A stretch of DNA of 42,928 bases from a virus, in IMG/VR virus record IMGVR_UViG_3300049855_000015, positions 1 through 42,928 of that record; one strand, 5' to 3'. Below are positions 1-6,955 of the stretch, one piece after another. The notes beneath the pieces are model-generated. The model ran no database searches. It saw only the letters and a program-made list of their open reading frames with translations, and had not been told where the DNA came from. Position 1 is the first letter of the stretch, and each line of letters begins with the position of its first letter. Made by a program: the position numbers and the translations under genes.

Positions 1-34
1 ATCCCCCCGGAGCAAAAATATAGAGCCGCGCGAT

Positions 35-73
35 GGAGAGGGGGGGGTATTATTGCAGACCCCTCCCCCCTCC
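35..73. terminator. G/C-run inverted repeat at left end, possible operon terminator
   Basis: A GGAG-plus-G-run arm at 35-47 faces a C-run-plus-CTCC arm at 60-73, with an AT-containing centre (TATTATTGCA). On the minus strand it follows the stop codon of the last gene by fewer than 10 nt, and a TATATTTTTG tract lies further on, so it may end the long leftward transcript. The G runs could also form a quadruplex, or the site may lie close to the physical genome end (the window begins with six Cs after AT). I cannot tell these apart. Confidence 0.45.
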
Positions 74-81
74 GTCAACGA

Positions 82-327
82 TTAAGGCTTCACATCTTTT
101 TGAACCTTTGTCCACACACCAATGACATTGTACTTTACAATCTCATCGATAGCATCCTCGATAGCTTTGTTCTCTTGTGCCGGAGTAAGTTCATTTGACA
201 GCTTGGCGATTCGAGCTACCATTCCAGGACTGTTGTAGCCTGCTTGCATGTCAAAGAGAAACCAATCATCCCATTGAGTGAAAGGATCATAAGGATTATC
301 AATAGTTGTAAGCATTGATACCATCAT
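82..327 (-). CDS. Small conserved phage protein (81 aa), last gene of the leftward unit
   Basis: An 81-residue soluble, acidic protein with no recognisable catalytic motif. The N-terminal TTIDNPYDPFTQWDDW and the C-terminal EEAIDEIV-like stretch (AIEDAIDEIVKYNVIG) resemble a small conserved family I have seen in tailed-phage genomes, of unknown function. The start is set by an ATGA overlap with the stop of the preceding 42-residue gene, so translation is probably coupled; M5 at 315 is an alternative. It is the final gene before the G/C-rich inverted repeat. No function is proposed. Confidence 0.7.
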   Translation of the reverse strand: MMVSMLTTIDNPYDPFTQWDDWFLFDMQAGYNSPGMVARIAKLSNELTPAQENKAIEDAIDEIVKYNVIGVWTKVQKDVKP

Positions 328-452
328 GATACATCACACAACTTAACACTAGAAGCTAGCCATAGTGGTGGTGGCATGGGGCATGCATCAATTAGTCTTT
401 GTAGTTCTGACTTCTCAAAGCTAATGAACTCATCATAGATTACCCACATCAT
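324..452 (-). CDS. Short ORF (42 aa) between RNA polymerase and the last gene
   Basis: A 42-codon frame begins MMWVIYDEFISFEKSEL and ends DVS. It fills an otherwise unexplained gap after the RNA polymerase gene. Its ATG sits behind GAAAGGTGGTGT, a fair ribosome site, 11 nt after the polymerase stop, and its TGA overlaps the ATG of the next gene (ATGA). The tight spacing on both sides is the main support. There are no known motifs; the tryptophan- and proline-rich C-terminal half may be an interaction peptide, but that is a guess. Confidence 0.6.
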   Translation of the reverse strand: MMWVIYDEFISFEKSELQRLIDACPMPPPLWLASSVKLCDVS

Positions 453-463
453 ACACCACCTTT

Positions 464-3169
464 CTATAGACTGTCTTTCAGTGTAGTAAGAGAGACACCA
501 AGTTGTTCTGCTACCTGTGCCTGTGTGTACCCTTGTGCTAGCATAGCCTCAGCACGTGCCTGCTTAGATGATGTCATTAACAACTTAGTTCTAGGAGTAG
601 CCAGCTCACGCACCACATCCATGTCGGCATTGTTAAGGATGTCAGTAAGCATCTTGTTTGAGACGGCCCCTGATTGAATGGCCTTCCATTCGTTAGGCTC
701 AATCACAATCTGTGCCTTCTTTGCACCAGTCCTAGCACGTGCTGCTTCTAGTGCTTGACGCTCAACCTTCTTGACTTCATCTTTGGTCATGTTGGGATCA
801 GCGGCACGCCTAGACGCCACCTCAGCACCTGCTACAATCTGGGCTTGTCTTTCAAGGGGGCGGTTTCTAAGGGCCAGGTTTAGTTTAGCGTTGAGATCAT
901 CAACTTCTTTCTTATAAACCTTCTTGGCACCGGGGTTCAAACGGACGCCCTTAGTACGAACCTCTTCTTTTCTTGCTTCGTTAGCAAGGCCCTTTAATTT
1001 ATTAGAGTGGGATACATAAAGAGATTCTACTACGGTGCCTGAACTAAGGGGGCTAACATCATCCAGTTCCCTAATGGCCTTAACCCTAGAGACGGGGGTT
1101 ACTGTTTCGCCCTTCTCATTGACCCATGTGCGACCGGTTTCCCTATAGACCTTTTTCCCAGTAGCGGGATCAATGTCATACGAAAGCTTGCGCTCAGGTA
1201 CAGCAATCTTAACAGAACCTTTTCGAGAAACAATAGTGGATGCAGCGCCACGAGAGTTACCAACACCAGCGCCTTGGAATTCTTCCTTAAGCTGGCGAAT
1301 GCCATTAACTCTTTCTGATTCCTTGTAATTCAGATCATGCTTTGCTGCATCAATCACCACCATCGAATGCCGAACTGCACGAGCGATCTGATCCTGTGAC
1401 GCACCCTTAATGGTCATGTCGGTAATCAGATTAGAAACATCGCCCATGAGTTGTTGCTTTCGACCTTCAGTCAACTTGGGCATACCATCATACCCAGGAA
1501 ATGCCGATTGAGGATCGAAGTTCTTCAGACCTTCAAGTGGTGGTGATGTTGTGATTCGGTTCTTAGCTGTGCGTGGATTAGGAATAACAACGACTGTGTC
1601 GCCATCAAAGTCCGCACCAGAAAGACGAGCCGCTGTCTTGGGGTTGATTCCAACGGCATCAATTGCTGAACCAGTAATGACACTCTTTCCCTCACGGTTG
1701 CTGTTGTTGACCCTTAGTTCTGGGATCTCAAACGTTCCACCATGTGGGTAACGAATAAGAACGACGGTTTCGCCATCCTTATAGTTTGGTGCATAGATCT
1801 CATTATCCTTCAAAGAAGGAATTGGTAAAATAACATGACTCTGCATACGCTTAAGACCAGCAGCCTTAAGGTGAGCTGATGCGGTATCCGCTTCTTCACC
1901 AAACTCACGAAGTAGCTTCTTACGAACCGTAGAGTTAGTTAGTGAGTTAATCTCATCCAACTCAGACTTCTTACGATCGTATGTCATGTCAAGTTGTTGC
2001 TTAATCAGTGCTGGCTTCTGCTTAGAAAGCATCTGTGAAGAAAGAGTTCGCGACCAGTCATACCAGTCACCTTCTTCATTCACAAGGTTCATTGCCGAAC
2101 GGACGGTGTTAGGAATCTCATTACCATCTTTATCCAGCTTGGGTAGCTGACGCTTAATATATGACCCAAAGGGGTTGTCTGGATCATCTTTGATCTTCTT
2201 CATCGCGTCGAGCTTACTACCTGTGTTGGACTTATTCGTGTTGAAAATAAGGTCTACACCAGGAGGCATGTCATCCTTATAGAAGGCCATACCTTTTAGA
2301 TAGTGGGTGTCGTTGACCATAACACGAACTTGAGCATAACGATTAGAACCTAGCGATACATCCTCAACACCACGACGAACGTAGATCGTTCCATCTTCTT
2401 TATCTCCACCGTCTTCCTTGTACCTGATGCCAACTCTCTTAGAGTCGATCGACAAGGGAGGGACGAGACCAAGCATGGTTCGACCGTTGTCGTTGGTGTG
2501 GTGGAAGGTGAGCCCAACCTTTCCGGCCTCTACCGCACGCTTAGCGTCCAGATATGTAGATTCCTTGGGCCCAACAACCTTAACAAGAGTCTTTTGACCA
2601 GGGGCTGTGCCTAGCTGATTCACCTGTACAGTGTGAACCTTATAGCCACGCTCCTTCAGCATTGATGTGGCAACCTTTAGGCGGTCAGAACTGACGCCAA
2701 TGTGATTCTCCACACCACTACCAACATCAATAAAACCCTGCTTTTCTACATTCATCTCCAACATGTCTGCGATGTTCTTTGTCGCATCGGTACGCTCTTT
2801 GGCACCCGGCTTCAAATATGAACGGACCGTTGGCTCGGGAATACCCAGACGATCGCTAATTGCCTGGGTCGACATTCCCTTTACATTACGCATTCTCTCT
2901 ACTTGCGCAATGTTAGAAGCCCTGACTTCAGCACGAGCAATACTGAGAGACGCACGAAAGTCAGACGTGTTGAACTTTGTATCCGGGTCAAGCATCCCAA
3001 TACCACGAGCGATCTCGGTGTCGCTCATACCTTGAGCACGCATACCATCTACATAGTCCAGAAAGCTACGATTACGAGCATCCTGGTTACCACCAGAACC
3101 CCAAGGATAGCGTCCGGACTTACGCAAGATGCCATAGTGCACTAGATAGTTTTCATCTGAGATGATCAC
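464..3169 (-). CDS. Single-chain two-barrel DNA-dependent RNA polymerase (YonO-like)
   Basis: 901 residues, GTG start after CAGGAGG, overlapping the preceding nuclease stop (GTGA). Residues 520-524 read DFDGD, the metal-binding triad of the beta-prime double-psi barrel, preceded by the expected R473-x-P475 and GINPKTAARLSGA. Residues 290-311 (LKGMAFYKDDMPPGVDLIFN) match the beta-subunit barrel pattern (KG...EDMP...D.vlNp). Both catalytic barrels are therefore in one chain, as known for YonO of phage SPbeta and its relatives. Helix-turn-helix-like segments lie at about 38-62, 88-120 and 868-900. Residues 8-25 (LVHYGILRKSGRYPWGSG) resemble the tag on two head proteins of this phage. It presumably transcribes phage genes. 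Polymerase identity is strong; timing, promoter and location are inference. Confidence 0.88.
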   Translation of the reverse strand: MIISDENYLVHYGILRKSGRYPWGSGGNQDARNRSFLDYVDGMRAQGMSDTEIARGIGMLDPDTKFNTSDFRASLSIARAEVRASNIAQVERMRNVKGMSTQAISDRLGIPEPTVRSYLKPGAKERTDATKNIADMLEMNVEKQGFIDVGSGVENHIGVSSDRLKVATSMLKERGYKVHTVQVNQLGTAPGQKTLVKVVGPKESTYLDAKRAVEAGKVGLTFHHTNDNGRTMLGLVPPLSIDSKRVGIRYKEDGGDKEDGTIYVRRGVEDVSLGSNRYAQVRVMVNDTHYLKGMAFYKDDMPPGVDLIFNTNKSNTGSKLDAMKKIKDDPDNPFGSYIKRQLPKLDKDGNEIPNTVRSAMNLVNEEGDWYDWSRTLSSQMLSKQKPALIKQQLDMTYDRKKSELDEINSLTNSTVRKKLLREFGEEADTASAHLKAAGLKRMQSHVILPIPSLKDNEIYAPNYKDGETVVLIRYPHGGTFEIPELRVNNSNREGKSVITGSAIDAVGINPKTAARLSGADFDGDTVVVIPNPRTAKNRITTSPPLEGLKNFDPQSAFPGYDGMPKLTEGRKQQLMGDVSNLITDMTIKGASQDQIARAVRHSMVVIDAAKHDLNYKESERVNGIRQLKEEFQGAGVGNSRGAASTIVSRKGSVKIAVPERKLSYDIDPATGKKVYRETGRTWVNEKGETVTPVSRVKAIRELDDVSPLSSGTVVESLYVSHSNKLKGLANEARKEEVRTKGVRLNPGAKKVYKKEVDDLNAKLNLALRNRPLERQAQIVAGAEVASRRAADPNMTKDEVKKVERQALEAARARTGAKKAQIVIEPNEWKAIQSGAVSNKMLTDILNNADMDVVRELATPRTKLLMTSSKQARAEAMLAQGYTQAQVAEQLGVSLTTLKDSL

Positions 3170-3732
3170 GATGTCGCCTCCTGCTTGATAGTCTCGATAC
3201 GCTTATCAAAGGCCTGGATCTTATCCATAATATACGTGATGCGTTCTACGTTTCCTTCATACATGCGAATCTCGTCGTTCTGGTAGATACGAAGATCCAT
3301 CTCGATTGAGTCGGGACGGTACTTGTACTCCAGACAGAAATATGCCGCGTAAACTTCGAGCTGTCGCTCAGCAGCATTAGACTCACCTACTCCAGTCTTA
3401 AGATCGTGAATCCTAAGTTTGTTACGACGGAAACAAATAGCATCGGCTGTACCGAAGGCATTGACCGAATAGAACAACGGAACCTCGGGACGCATATTAT
3501 AACCGATGGCGTCATTCACATACATGTTTAGAGTCTTTTTGGAAGACGGAAGCTTAATCCCTAGACGAATAGCTTCAGAAGCAAACTCATGCAACTCAGT
3601 TCCACGCTGTGCTGCGAGCCGAGCCACATAGTTGCGGTCCAGCTTATCGTCAGAGTAGTTCACCCAAGCGCTGCTACTTGCGCTTAGATACGAATGGAGG
3701 CCGACGAGCTCGGAATGATTGTTGAAGCGCAT
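3166..3732 (-). CDS. PD-(D/E)XK nuclease of RecB/Cas4 type
   Basis: 188 residues. The family motifs appear in order: GTELHEF (motif I His, about 45-51), GTADAICFRR...IHDLKTG (Asp and D-x-K, about 95-113), and QLEVYAAYF (the Q-x-x-x-Y motif). Such proteins cut or resect DNA ends during phage recombination, replication or host DNA breakdown. No Cys cluster for an Fe-S centre is visible, unlike most Cas4 proteins. The ATG lies 10 nt after GAGGAG. The first 59 nt overlap the 3' end of the VRR-NUC gene in another frame, and its stop overlaps the RNA polymerase start. Confidence 0.8.
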   Translation of the reverse strand: MRFNNHSELVGLHSYLSASSSAWVNYSDDKLDRNYVARLAAQRGTELHEFASEAIRLGIKLPSSKKTLNMYVNDAIGYNMRPEVPLFYSVNAFGTADAICFRRNKLRIHDLKTGVGESNAAERQLEVYAAYFCLEYKYRPDSIEMDLRIYQNDEIRMYEGNVERITYIMDKIQAFDKRIETIKQEATS

Positions 3733-3994
3733 CTAGAACCAACTCCTCGTTTTCAGGAAAAATAACAGCAGAGAAAGACATCTCATTGAAAGCACGAACC
3801 CAGTAAAGCTGATTGGGTTGTAGCGGTGCCTTCTCAGACGCCTTTACCTCCAGCATGGCCCAACGGTCTTCCCACAAAACGAGAAGGTCTGGTACACCCT
3901 GCATGTAACTAGAATCATTCTTTAGAATAACACAGTCAGGCAGGAGGTCTTTGATTCGCTTTACGAGATCGGCTTGGTAAGCACTTTCACGCAT
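3674..3994 (-). CDS. VRR-NUC domain endonuclease
   Basis: 106 residues. The fold motifs are plain: E and YQxxLV near the N terminus, QGVPDLLVLW (the G-x-PD motif) and AMLEVK (the E-x-K motif), followed by PNQLYW. VRR-NUC proteins are small Holliday-junction or structure-specific nucleases, common in phage replication modules. I chose the ATG at 3994 because AGGAGG lies 5 nt upstream; an upstream ATG at 4045 has no ribosome site and would add a hydrophobic stretch absent from the family. The gene overlaps the next nuclease by 59 nt, unusually long for this genome, so the two are probably co-regulated. Confidence 0.82.
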   Translation of the reverse strand: MRESAYQADLVKRIKDLLPDCVILKNDSSYMQGVPDLLVLWEDRWAMLEVKASEKAPLQPNQLYWVRAFNEMSFSAVIFPENEELVLDALQQSFRARRPPFVSKRK

Positions 3995-4031
3995 AATACC
4001 TCCTAAAAAGGGCGAAAACAAAAATAGTAGC

Positions 4032-4067
4032 AGTACCCTATTCATTATATACCATGATATGGGTACT
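4032..4067 (-). promoter_or_regulatory. Candidate promoter inside an inverted repeat, upstream of VRR-NUC
   Basis: On the minus strand TATAAT occupies 4049-4044. It sits inside a dyad whose arms are AGTACCC (4032-4038) and GGGTACT (4061-4067), perfect over 7 bp. No good -35 box is visible. A promoter -10 within a dyad suggests an operator. The VRR-NUC start codon lies about 50 nt downstream. An AAATACTATA copy of the intergenic repeat family lies next to it at 4072-4081. Confidence 0.4.
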
Positions 4068-4075
4068 TTTAAATA

Positions 4076-4576
4076 CTATACCTCTACTTCTTCGAACATT
4101 TGGTTAGTTGGGAAGACAAACGTGCGACTTAGCATCGCTTCTCTCACTTGTGCATCAATCAACCCAAAGGTTTTAGCTACGACAAGGCTGTTGGGATATA
4201 CCTCCCCAGTAGCAACATCTCTGACCGGACCCTTATATGATGCTGTGTAGCCAGGTACGAACATTCTGTTGTATCGAACGGTGAACCAACGTGGTCTAGC
4301 GGCTAGGTTCGAAATATGATTGTTGCCTCGGTCACCATCGATATTGATCACAGAGTTAAATCGCTCTGACCAATGTGGGTCAAATGCATGAATAACCAAA
4401 AGGTTGACCGAACGGTTGTACACTCGGGATGCTCGAACTAGGTTAACCCTAAGTACGCCCTGCTGATTGAACGAGGCATGTACCTCATGATCTGTGTTGA
4501 TGTTGATGACTCGACCATAGTTAGATACGGCATACGAATCCTCGAAGTCCTTGATAGGAAGAAACTCTTCTCGCAT
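4076..4576 (-). CDS. NUMOD4/HNH homing-endonuclease-like protein, probably degenerate
   Basis: 166 residues. The N terminus (FLPIKDFEDSYAVSNYGRV) fits the NUMOD4 DNA-binding module of phage homing nucleases. The centre (LLVIHAFDP...INIDGDRGNNHISNL) follows the HNH_3 pattern, in which one expects VNHIDGDxxNNxxxNLeW. Here the central His is replaced by Asn (INIDGD) and the conserved Trp is absent, so cutting may be lost while DNA binding remains. The ATG follows GGGAGGTGA. Copies of the TAGTATTTA repeat flank the gene on both sides, which would suit a mobile insertion or a self-regulating gene. Confidence 0.7.
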   Translation of the reverse strand: MREEFLPIKDFEDSYAVSNYGRVININTDHEVHASFNQQGVLRVNLVRASRVYNRSVNLLVIHAFDPHWSERFNSVINIDGDRGNNHISNLAARPRWFTVRYNRMFVPGYTASYKGPVRDVATGEVYPNSLVVAKTFGLIDAQVREAMLSRTFVFPTNQMFEEVEV

Positions 4577-4588
4577 AACTCACCTCCC

Positions 4589-4598
4589 TAGTATTTAG
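4589..4598. repeat. TAGTATTTAG copy of the intergenic AT-rich motif
   Basis: Read on the minus strand this is CTAAATACTA running directly into the GGGAGG ribosome site of the HNH-like gene. The same arrangement recurs at 6121-6130 before another gene, so the site would be in the mRNA leader as well as in DNA. Confidence 0.6.
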
Positions 4599-4639
4599 TT
4601 TGCCAATATCTTGTGGAAAAACTTTTCTATACGTAACCT

Positions 4640-4659
4640 TTAATACTATATAGTATTAA
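4640..4659. promoter_or_regulatory. 20-bp perfect palindrome, operator or promoter-like
   Basis: TTAATACTATATAGTATTAA is its own reverse complement over 20 bp. It lies in the 157-bp gap between the helicase and HNH-like genes. A second palindrome with the same core is centred 57 bp away at 4698-4715. A weaker dyad (AAACC-A-TTCT-G-AGAA-A-GGTTT) sits between them at 4661-4681. Perfect symmetry fits a dimeric DNA-binding protein; use by the phage RNA polymerase is an alternative. Confidence 0.65.
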
Positions 4660-4697
4660 GAAACCATTCTGAGAAAGGTTTTTAGAGCAAAATTGAC

Positions 4698-4715
4698 AAA
4701 TACTATATAGTATTT
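4698..4715. promoter_or_regulatory. 18-bp perfect palindrome with the same core
   Basis: AAATACTATATAGTATTT, a perfect 18-bp palindrome sharing the 16-bp core AATACTATATAGTATT with the copy at 4642-4657. TTGACA abuts it on the plus strand (4693-4698) but no -10 box at the right distance follows and no plus-strand gene exists. A shorter relative (AAATACTATAGTA) overlaps the helicase stop codon at 4729-4741. Confidence 0.65.
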
Positions 4716-4733
4716 ACAGTTTTTAACTAAATA

Positions 4734-5897
4734 CTATAGTAGATCGGCCATGTCGAGGGCGTTGAAGTTCCTCTTTTCCATCAAAGCCCTCCAATTTCGG
4801 TAGTCGGTGATGGACTTAGACCGAAGAATATGGTAGTCCAAATCAAAGAATGGCGTATCTAGCCGGTCCGTCCTTCCGAAAGATTGCTCCCAATTACGGA
4901 AACTAGATGGTAGAGAGTACATCGCAGTCTGGTTAGTAGTGATACAATTCCAGCCTTCTGCCCCCGCCGTGTACTGAACTAGGTAGCACCATTCTTCACC
5001 CTCAGGAAGACTTTCGTGTTTGTGTCCATTCCACTCATGGGTAAGGACGTCATCGCTAAGACTCCGCAATATATCGAGTTCGAAGTTGAAGTTGTAGAAA
5101 ATAAGCAATTTCGGATGCTGACTGCGCAGACGCCAAATCTCGTTCATCCTCGATGGATGACTGTTCGTAACACGCCTCGAAACACGATACAGTTCTCCCG
5201 CATCTTTTAGCGGACGATCCTCGTAGACATTCCATCGATCCTTGCATACGGCATCCATCATCTCCTTATCAAACTCTACATGGACAATGTGCGAGTGACG
5301 CGTAGTGTGTCGTACAACCCGCATCTCTACCAGTAGATCACGGCGATGGCGATTGAGACGATCCACACCGATGTAGCGATCCACTTTGGGATATCGAGAA
5401 TATGTGTTATAGACAACGTGGTCCCTTTTGAACTCCGTTCGGTTCTTATAGAAGCCGTTAGCAATGAATACGGGAACATAATCCATCCACGTGTCCCCAG
5501 GTGTAGCAGTAAGTAGAATCCATCGATTCGATTTTGAAATCTTGATGAAGTGCTTACTCCAAGCCCCGCTACCCACAAGCCGCTGTTCGTCAAATACGAA
5601 AAAGGCATCTTGAACATCTGTATACCTCCCAATATTGTTCCATGAATCTACGGTAAGAAGTCCAGCCGTACTTACCTCTTTGCCAATTCCGTAGTTGCCG
5701 GCCTCACGTTCCCAATCTAAAGAGTCTCTCTTCTTGGCCGTAGTGATAATAATCAGGCGGCGGGGTCTCTCGTTCTGCCAATAGTATTCGATGGCCACGA
5801 AACTCTTCCCCGACCCAACACCGCCATGCAAGATCTTCCCATTCGATAGCTTCTGTAGAGCCAATCGCTGTTCTGATCGTAGCGTCTTCTGCTTCAT
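4734..5897 (-). CDS. Superfamily 2 DNA helicase/translocase
   Basis: 387 residues from the ATG at 5897, about 5 nt after AGGGGG; a GTG two codons upstream (5903) is possible. SF2 motifs in order: GGVGSGKS (Walker A, motif I), VFDEQR (DExx, motif II), LLTATP (motif III), QYTAGAEGWN (motif V) and QSFGRTDR (motif VI, arginine finger). It is a compact SNF2/DEAD-like enzyme common in phage replication modules, probably used in remodelling replication or recombination intermediates. It lies between the zinc-finger-like gene and the palindrome-rich gap, and its stop overlaps one copy of the AT-rich motif. Confidence 0.87.
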   Translation of the reverse strand: MKQKTLRSEQRLALQKLSNGKILHGGVGSGKSFVAIEYYWQNERPRRLIIITTAKKRDSLDWEREAGNYGIGKEVSTAGLLTVDSWNNIGRYTDVQDAFFVFDEQRLVGSGAWSKHFIKISKSNRWILLTATPGDTWMDYVPVFIANGFYKNRTEFKRDHVVYNTYSRYPKVDRYIGVDRLNRHRRDLLVEMRVVRHTTRHSHIVHVEFDKEMMDAVCKDRWNVYEDRPLKDAGELYRVSRRVTNSHPSRMNEIWRLRSQHPKLLIFYNFNFELDILRSLSDDVLTHEWNGHKHESLPEGEEWCYLVQYTAGAEGWNCITTNQTAMYSLPSSFRNWEQSFGRTDRLDTPFFDLDYHILRSKSITDYRNWRALMEKRNFNALDMADLL

Positions 5898-5906
5898 CCC
5901 CACCCC

Positions 5907-6110
5907 CTAACATAGATTGATTTGCGGCTTGTTGTGTGTGGGTGTCGCTTGGAATCCCACAGCCGTGTTGCATGTCTGATACGGCTCAACATCATCTGAC
6001 GGTTGGTGTAGCCAGATATGTTGGATGTCCCATCGGTCGTCCATACTGAAGAGTTTGATGCGCTCATTACAGAATAGACATGGGACCCATCGCGCTTTTA
6101 GTGTACCCAT
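5907..6110 (-). CDS. Small Cys/His-rich protein, possible zinc-binding
   Basis: 67 residues with CLFC near residues 11-14, several histidines in the middle (QHIWLHQ) and a late Cys in YQTCNT. A single C-x-x-C plus scattered His/Cys suggests metal binding, but I do not recognise the family. The ATG follows CTAGGAGTTACTT. The ribosome site is fused to a CTAAATACTA copy of the repeat family, as at the HNH-like gene. The stop lies about 10 nt before the helicase start, so the two are likely co-translated. Confidence 0.6.
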   Translation of the reverse strand: MGTLKARWVPCLFCNERIKLFSMDDRWDIQHIWLHQPSDDVEPYQTCNTAVGFQATPTHNKPQINLC

Positions 6111-6120
6111 AAGTAACTCC

Positions 6121-6130
6121 TAGTATTTAG
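6121..6130. repeat. TAGTATTTAG copy of the intergenic AT-rich motif
   Basis: On the minus strand CTAAATACTA leads straight into the GGAG of the Cys/His-rich gene. It lies just after a terminator hairpin, so it could be a promoter element restarting transcription of the helicase-nuclease-RNA polymerase block. Confidence 0.55.
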
Positions 6131-6162
6131 CACAAAACAAAAGGCCCTGGTTAGAGGACCTT
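6131..6162 (-). terminator. Rho-independent terminator
   Basis: On the minus strand AAGGTCCT (6162-6155) pairs with AGGGCCTT (6148-6141), with one G-U pair, over a 6-nt loop, followed by TTGTTTTGTG. It lies 12 nt after the stop of the 73-residue gene and separates the small-gene operon from the helicase block. Confidence 0.75.
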
Positions 6163-6174
6163 CTGTCTTTGACA

Positions 6175-6396
6175 CTACATCGAGTACAGGTGAATCTCTG
6201 TCTCCGTGTTGACTGTGAGTGTGGCTTCGCGCGCGGTGTAGTCGGCATCATTCGGCAACTTCTCGGTCAGATACAGAGTTGTGGTGTCTTCACGAAAAAC
6301 GATCGTGAGTACGCCAGTAACAATATACTGATCGTTGAAGAGTTGAATGACATCGCCTTCACGAACACGGTGGGCGGGCACAGCGGTGAGAGCCAT
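6175..6396 (-). CDS. Small beta-rich phage protein (73 aa)
   Basis: 73 residues, MALTAVPAHRVREGDVIQLF..., with alternating hydrophobic strands (YIVTGVLTIVF, TTLYLTE, EATLTVNTETEIHLYS). It may fold as a small beta-barrel, but I do not recognise a family. The ATG follows AAGGAGACATC. The gene has its own copy of the repeated -10 module just upstream and a terminator just after, so it is an independent unit. Confidence 0.7.
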   Translation of the reverse strand: MALTAVPAHRVREGDVIQLFNDQYIVTGVLTIVFREDTTTLYLTEKLPNDADYTAREATLTVNTETEIHLYSM

Positions 6397-6417
6397 GATG
6401 TCTCCTTGATAGGGGTG

Positions 6418-6441
6418 TAGGGGTCATTATAGGGCTTGTTT
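6418..6441 (-). promoter_or_regulatory. Copy 1 of the repeated AACAnGCCyTATAATGACCCC promoter module
   Basis: On the minus strand AACAAGCCCTATAATGACCCC. The -10 hexamer TATAAT is at 6431-6426 and the start codon of the 73-residue gene lies about 30 nt downstream. Flanks on both sides of the -10 are conserved with four other copies; a -35 box is not. Confidence 0.75.
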
Positions 6442-6473
6442 ATCCTACGTCCCGACCCATTTCAAGGCACTCA

Positions 6474-6794
6474 TCACAGACGGTCTTCGACCCTGTCTGC
6501 AGAATCAATTTCTCCCGGCAGATCAGGCAATGGTTGTACTTCGGTCTCTTGTGGGTCGGCTTGTACACCACTTTCAGCAATCTCCAAAGGCAGTTGGTCC
6601 TGGTCGACGGTGTTAAGAAGTTCGGCGCTGTTCACGAAGAAGACTTCGCCATCTTCGAATTCATCATCGGTGAGAAAGGCTTCGATAACTGGGTGATTAT
6701 CGAGGACGTACTGAGCATCTTCCATGTTTGCGAAGAACCCGAAGTGAAGGCTCTGCTTAGGGTCTTCATTATGGATGAGAGTGATACACCACAC
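6474..6794 (-). CDS. Acidic hypothetical protein (106 aa)
   Basis: 106 residues with a GTG start 1 nt after the TGA of the preceding small membrane protein and behind TAGGTAACTGAC. The N-terminal half is mixed (MWCITLIHNEDPKQSLHFGF); the C-terminal half is very acidic and proline-rich (VQADPQETEVQPLPDLPGE), probably disordered. I do not recognise the family. The acidic tail could mimic DNA or bind a basic partner, but nothing else supports that. Confidence 0.62.
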   Translation of the reverse strand: MWCITLIHNEDPKQSLHFGFFANMEDAQYVLDNHPVIEAFLTDDEFEDGEVFFVNSAELLNTVDQDQLPLEIAESGVQADPQETEVQPLPDLPGEIDSADRVEDRL

Positions 6795-6795
6795 G

Positions 6796-6954
6796 TCAGT
6801 TACCTACATTCTTGAAGAGGGCGGTGAAACCCGCGATGATGGCCCACAGGATGAACATGATGAGATAGATCGCGAGGAACCCGATGATGAGTAGACCTGC
6901 TACAAACACAAGAATCCCTAGCAGAATGGCCAGGATAGCTGTGAGGAAATCCAT
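6796..6954 (-). CDS. Small membrane protein (52 aa)
   Basis: A 52-codon frame beginning MDFLTAILAILLGILVF, almost wholly hydrophobic (two closely spaced transmembrane helices through about residue 45) and ending TALFKNVGN. The ATG follows GAAAGGACTCTCTGAC. Its ATG is 1 nt after the stop of the upstream coiled-coil gene and its TGA is 1 nt before the next GTG. The three genes form a tight translational string. It has no recognisable family; it could act at the host membrane. Confidence 0.72.
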   Translation of the reverse strand: MDFLTAILAILLGILVFVAGLLIIGFLAIYLIMFILWAIIAGFTALFKNVGN

Positions 6955-6955
6955 G

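Noticed and set aside
4693-4721. A plus-strand promoter from TTGACA before the palindrome
   Set aside because: At 17 nt spacing the sequence is ACAGTT, not a -10 box, and no plus-strand gene follows.
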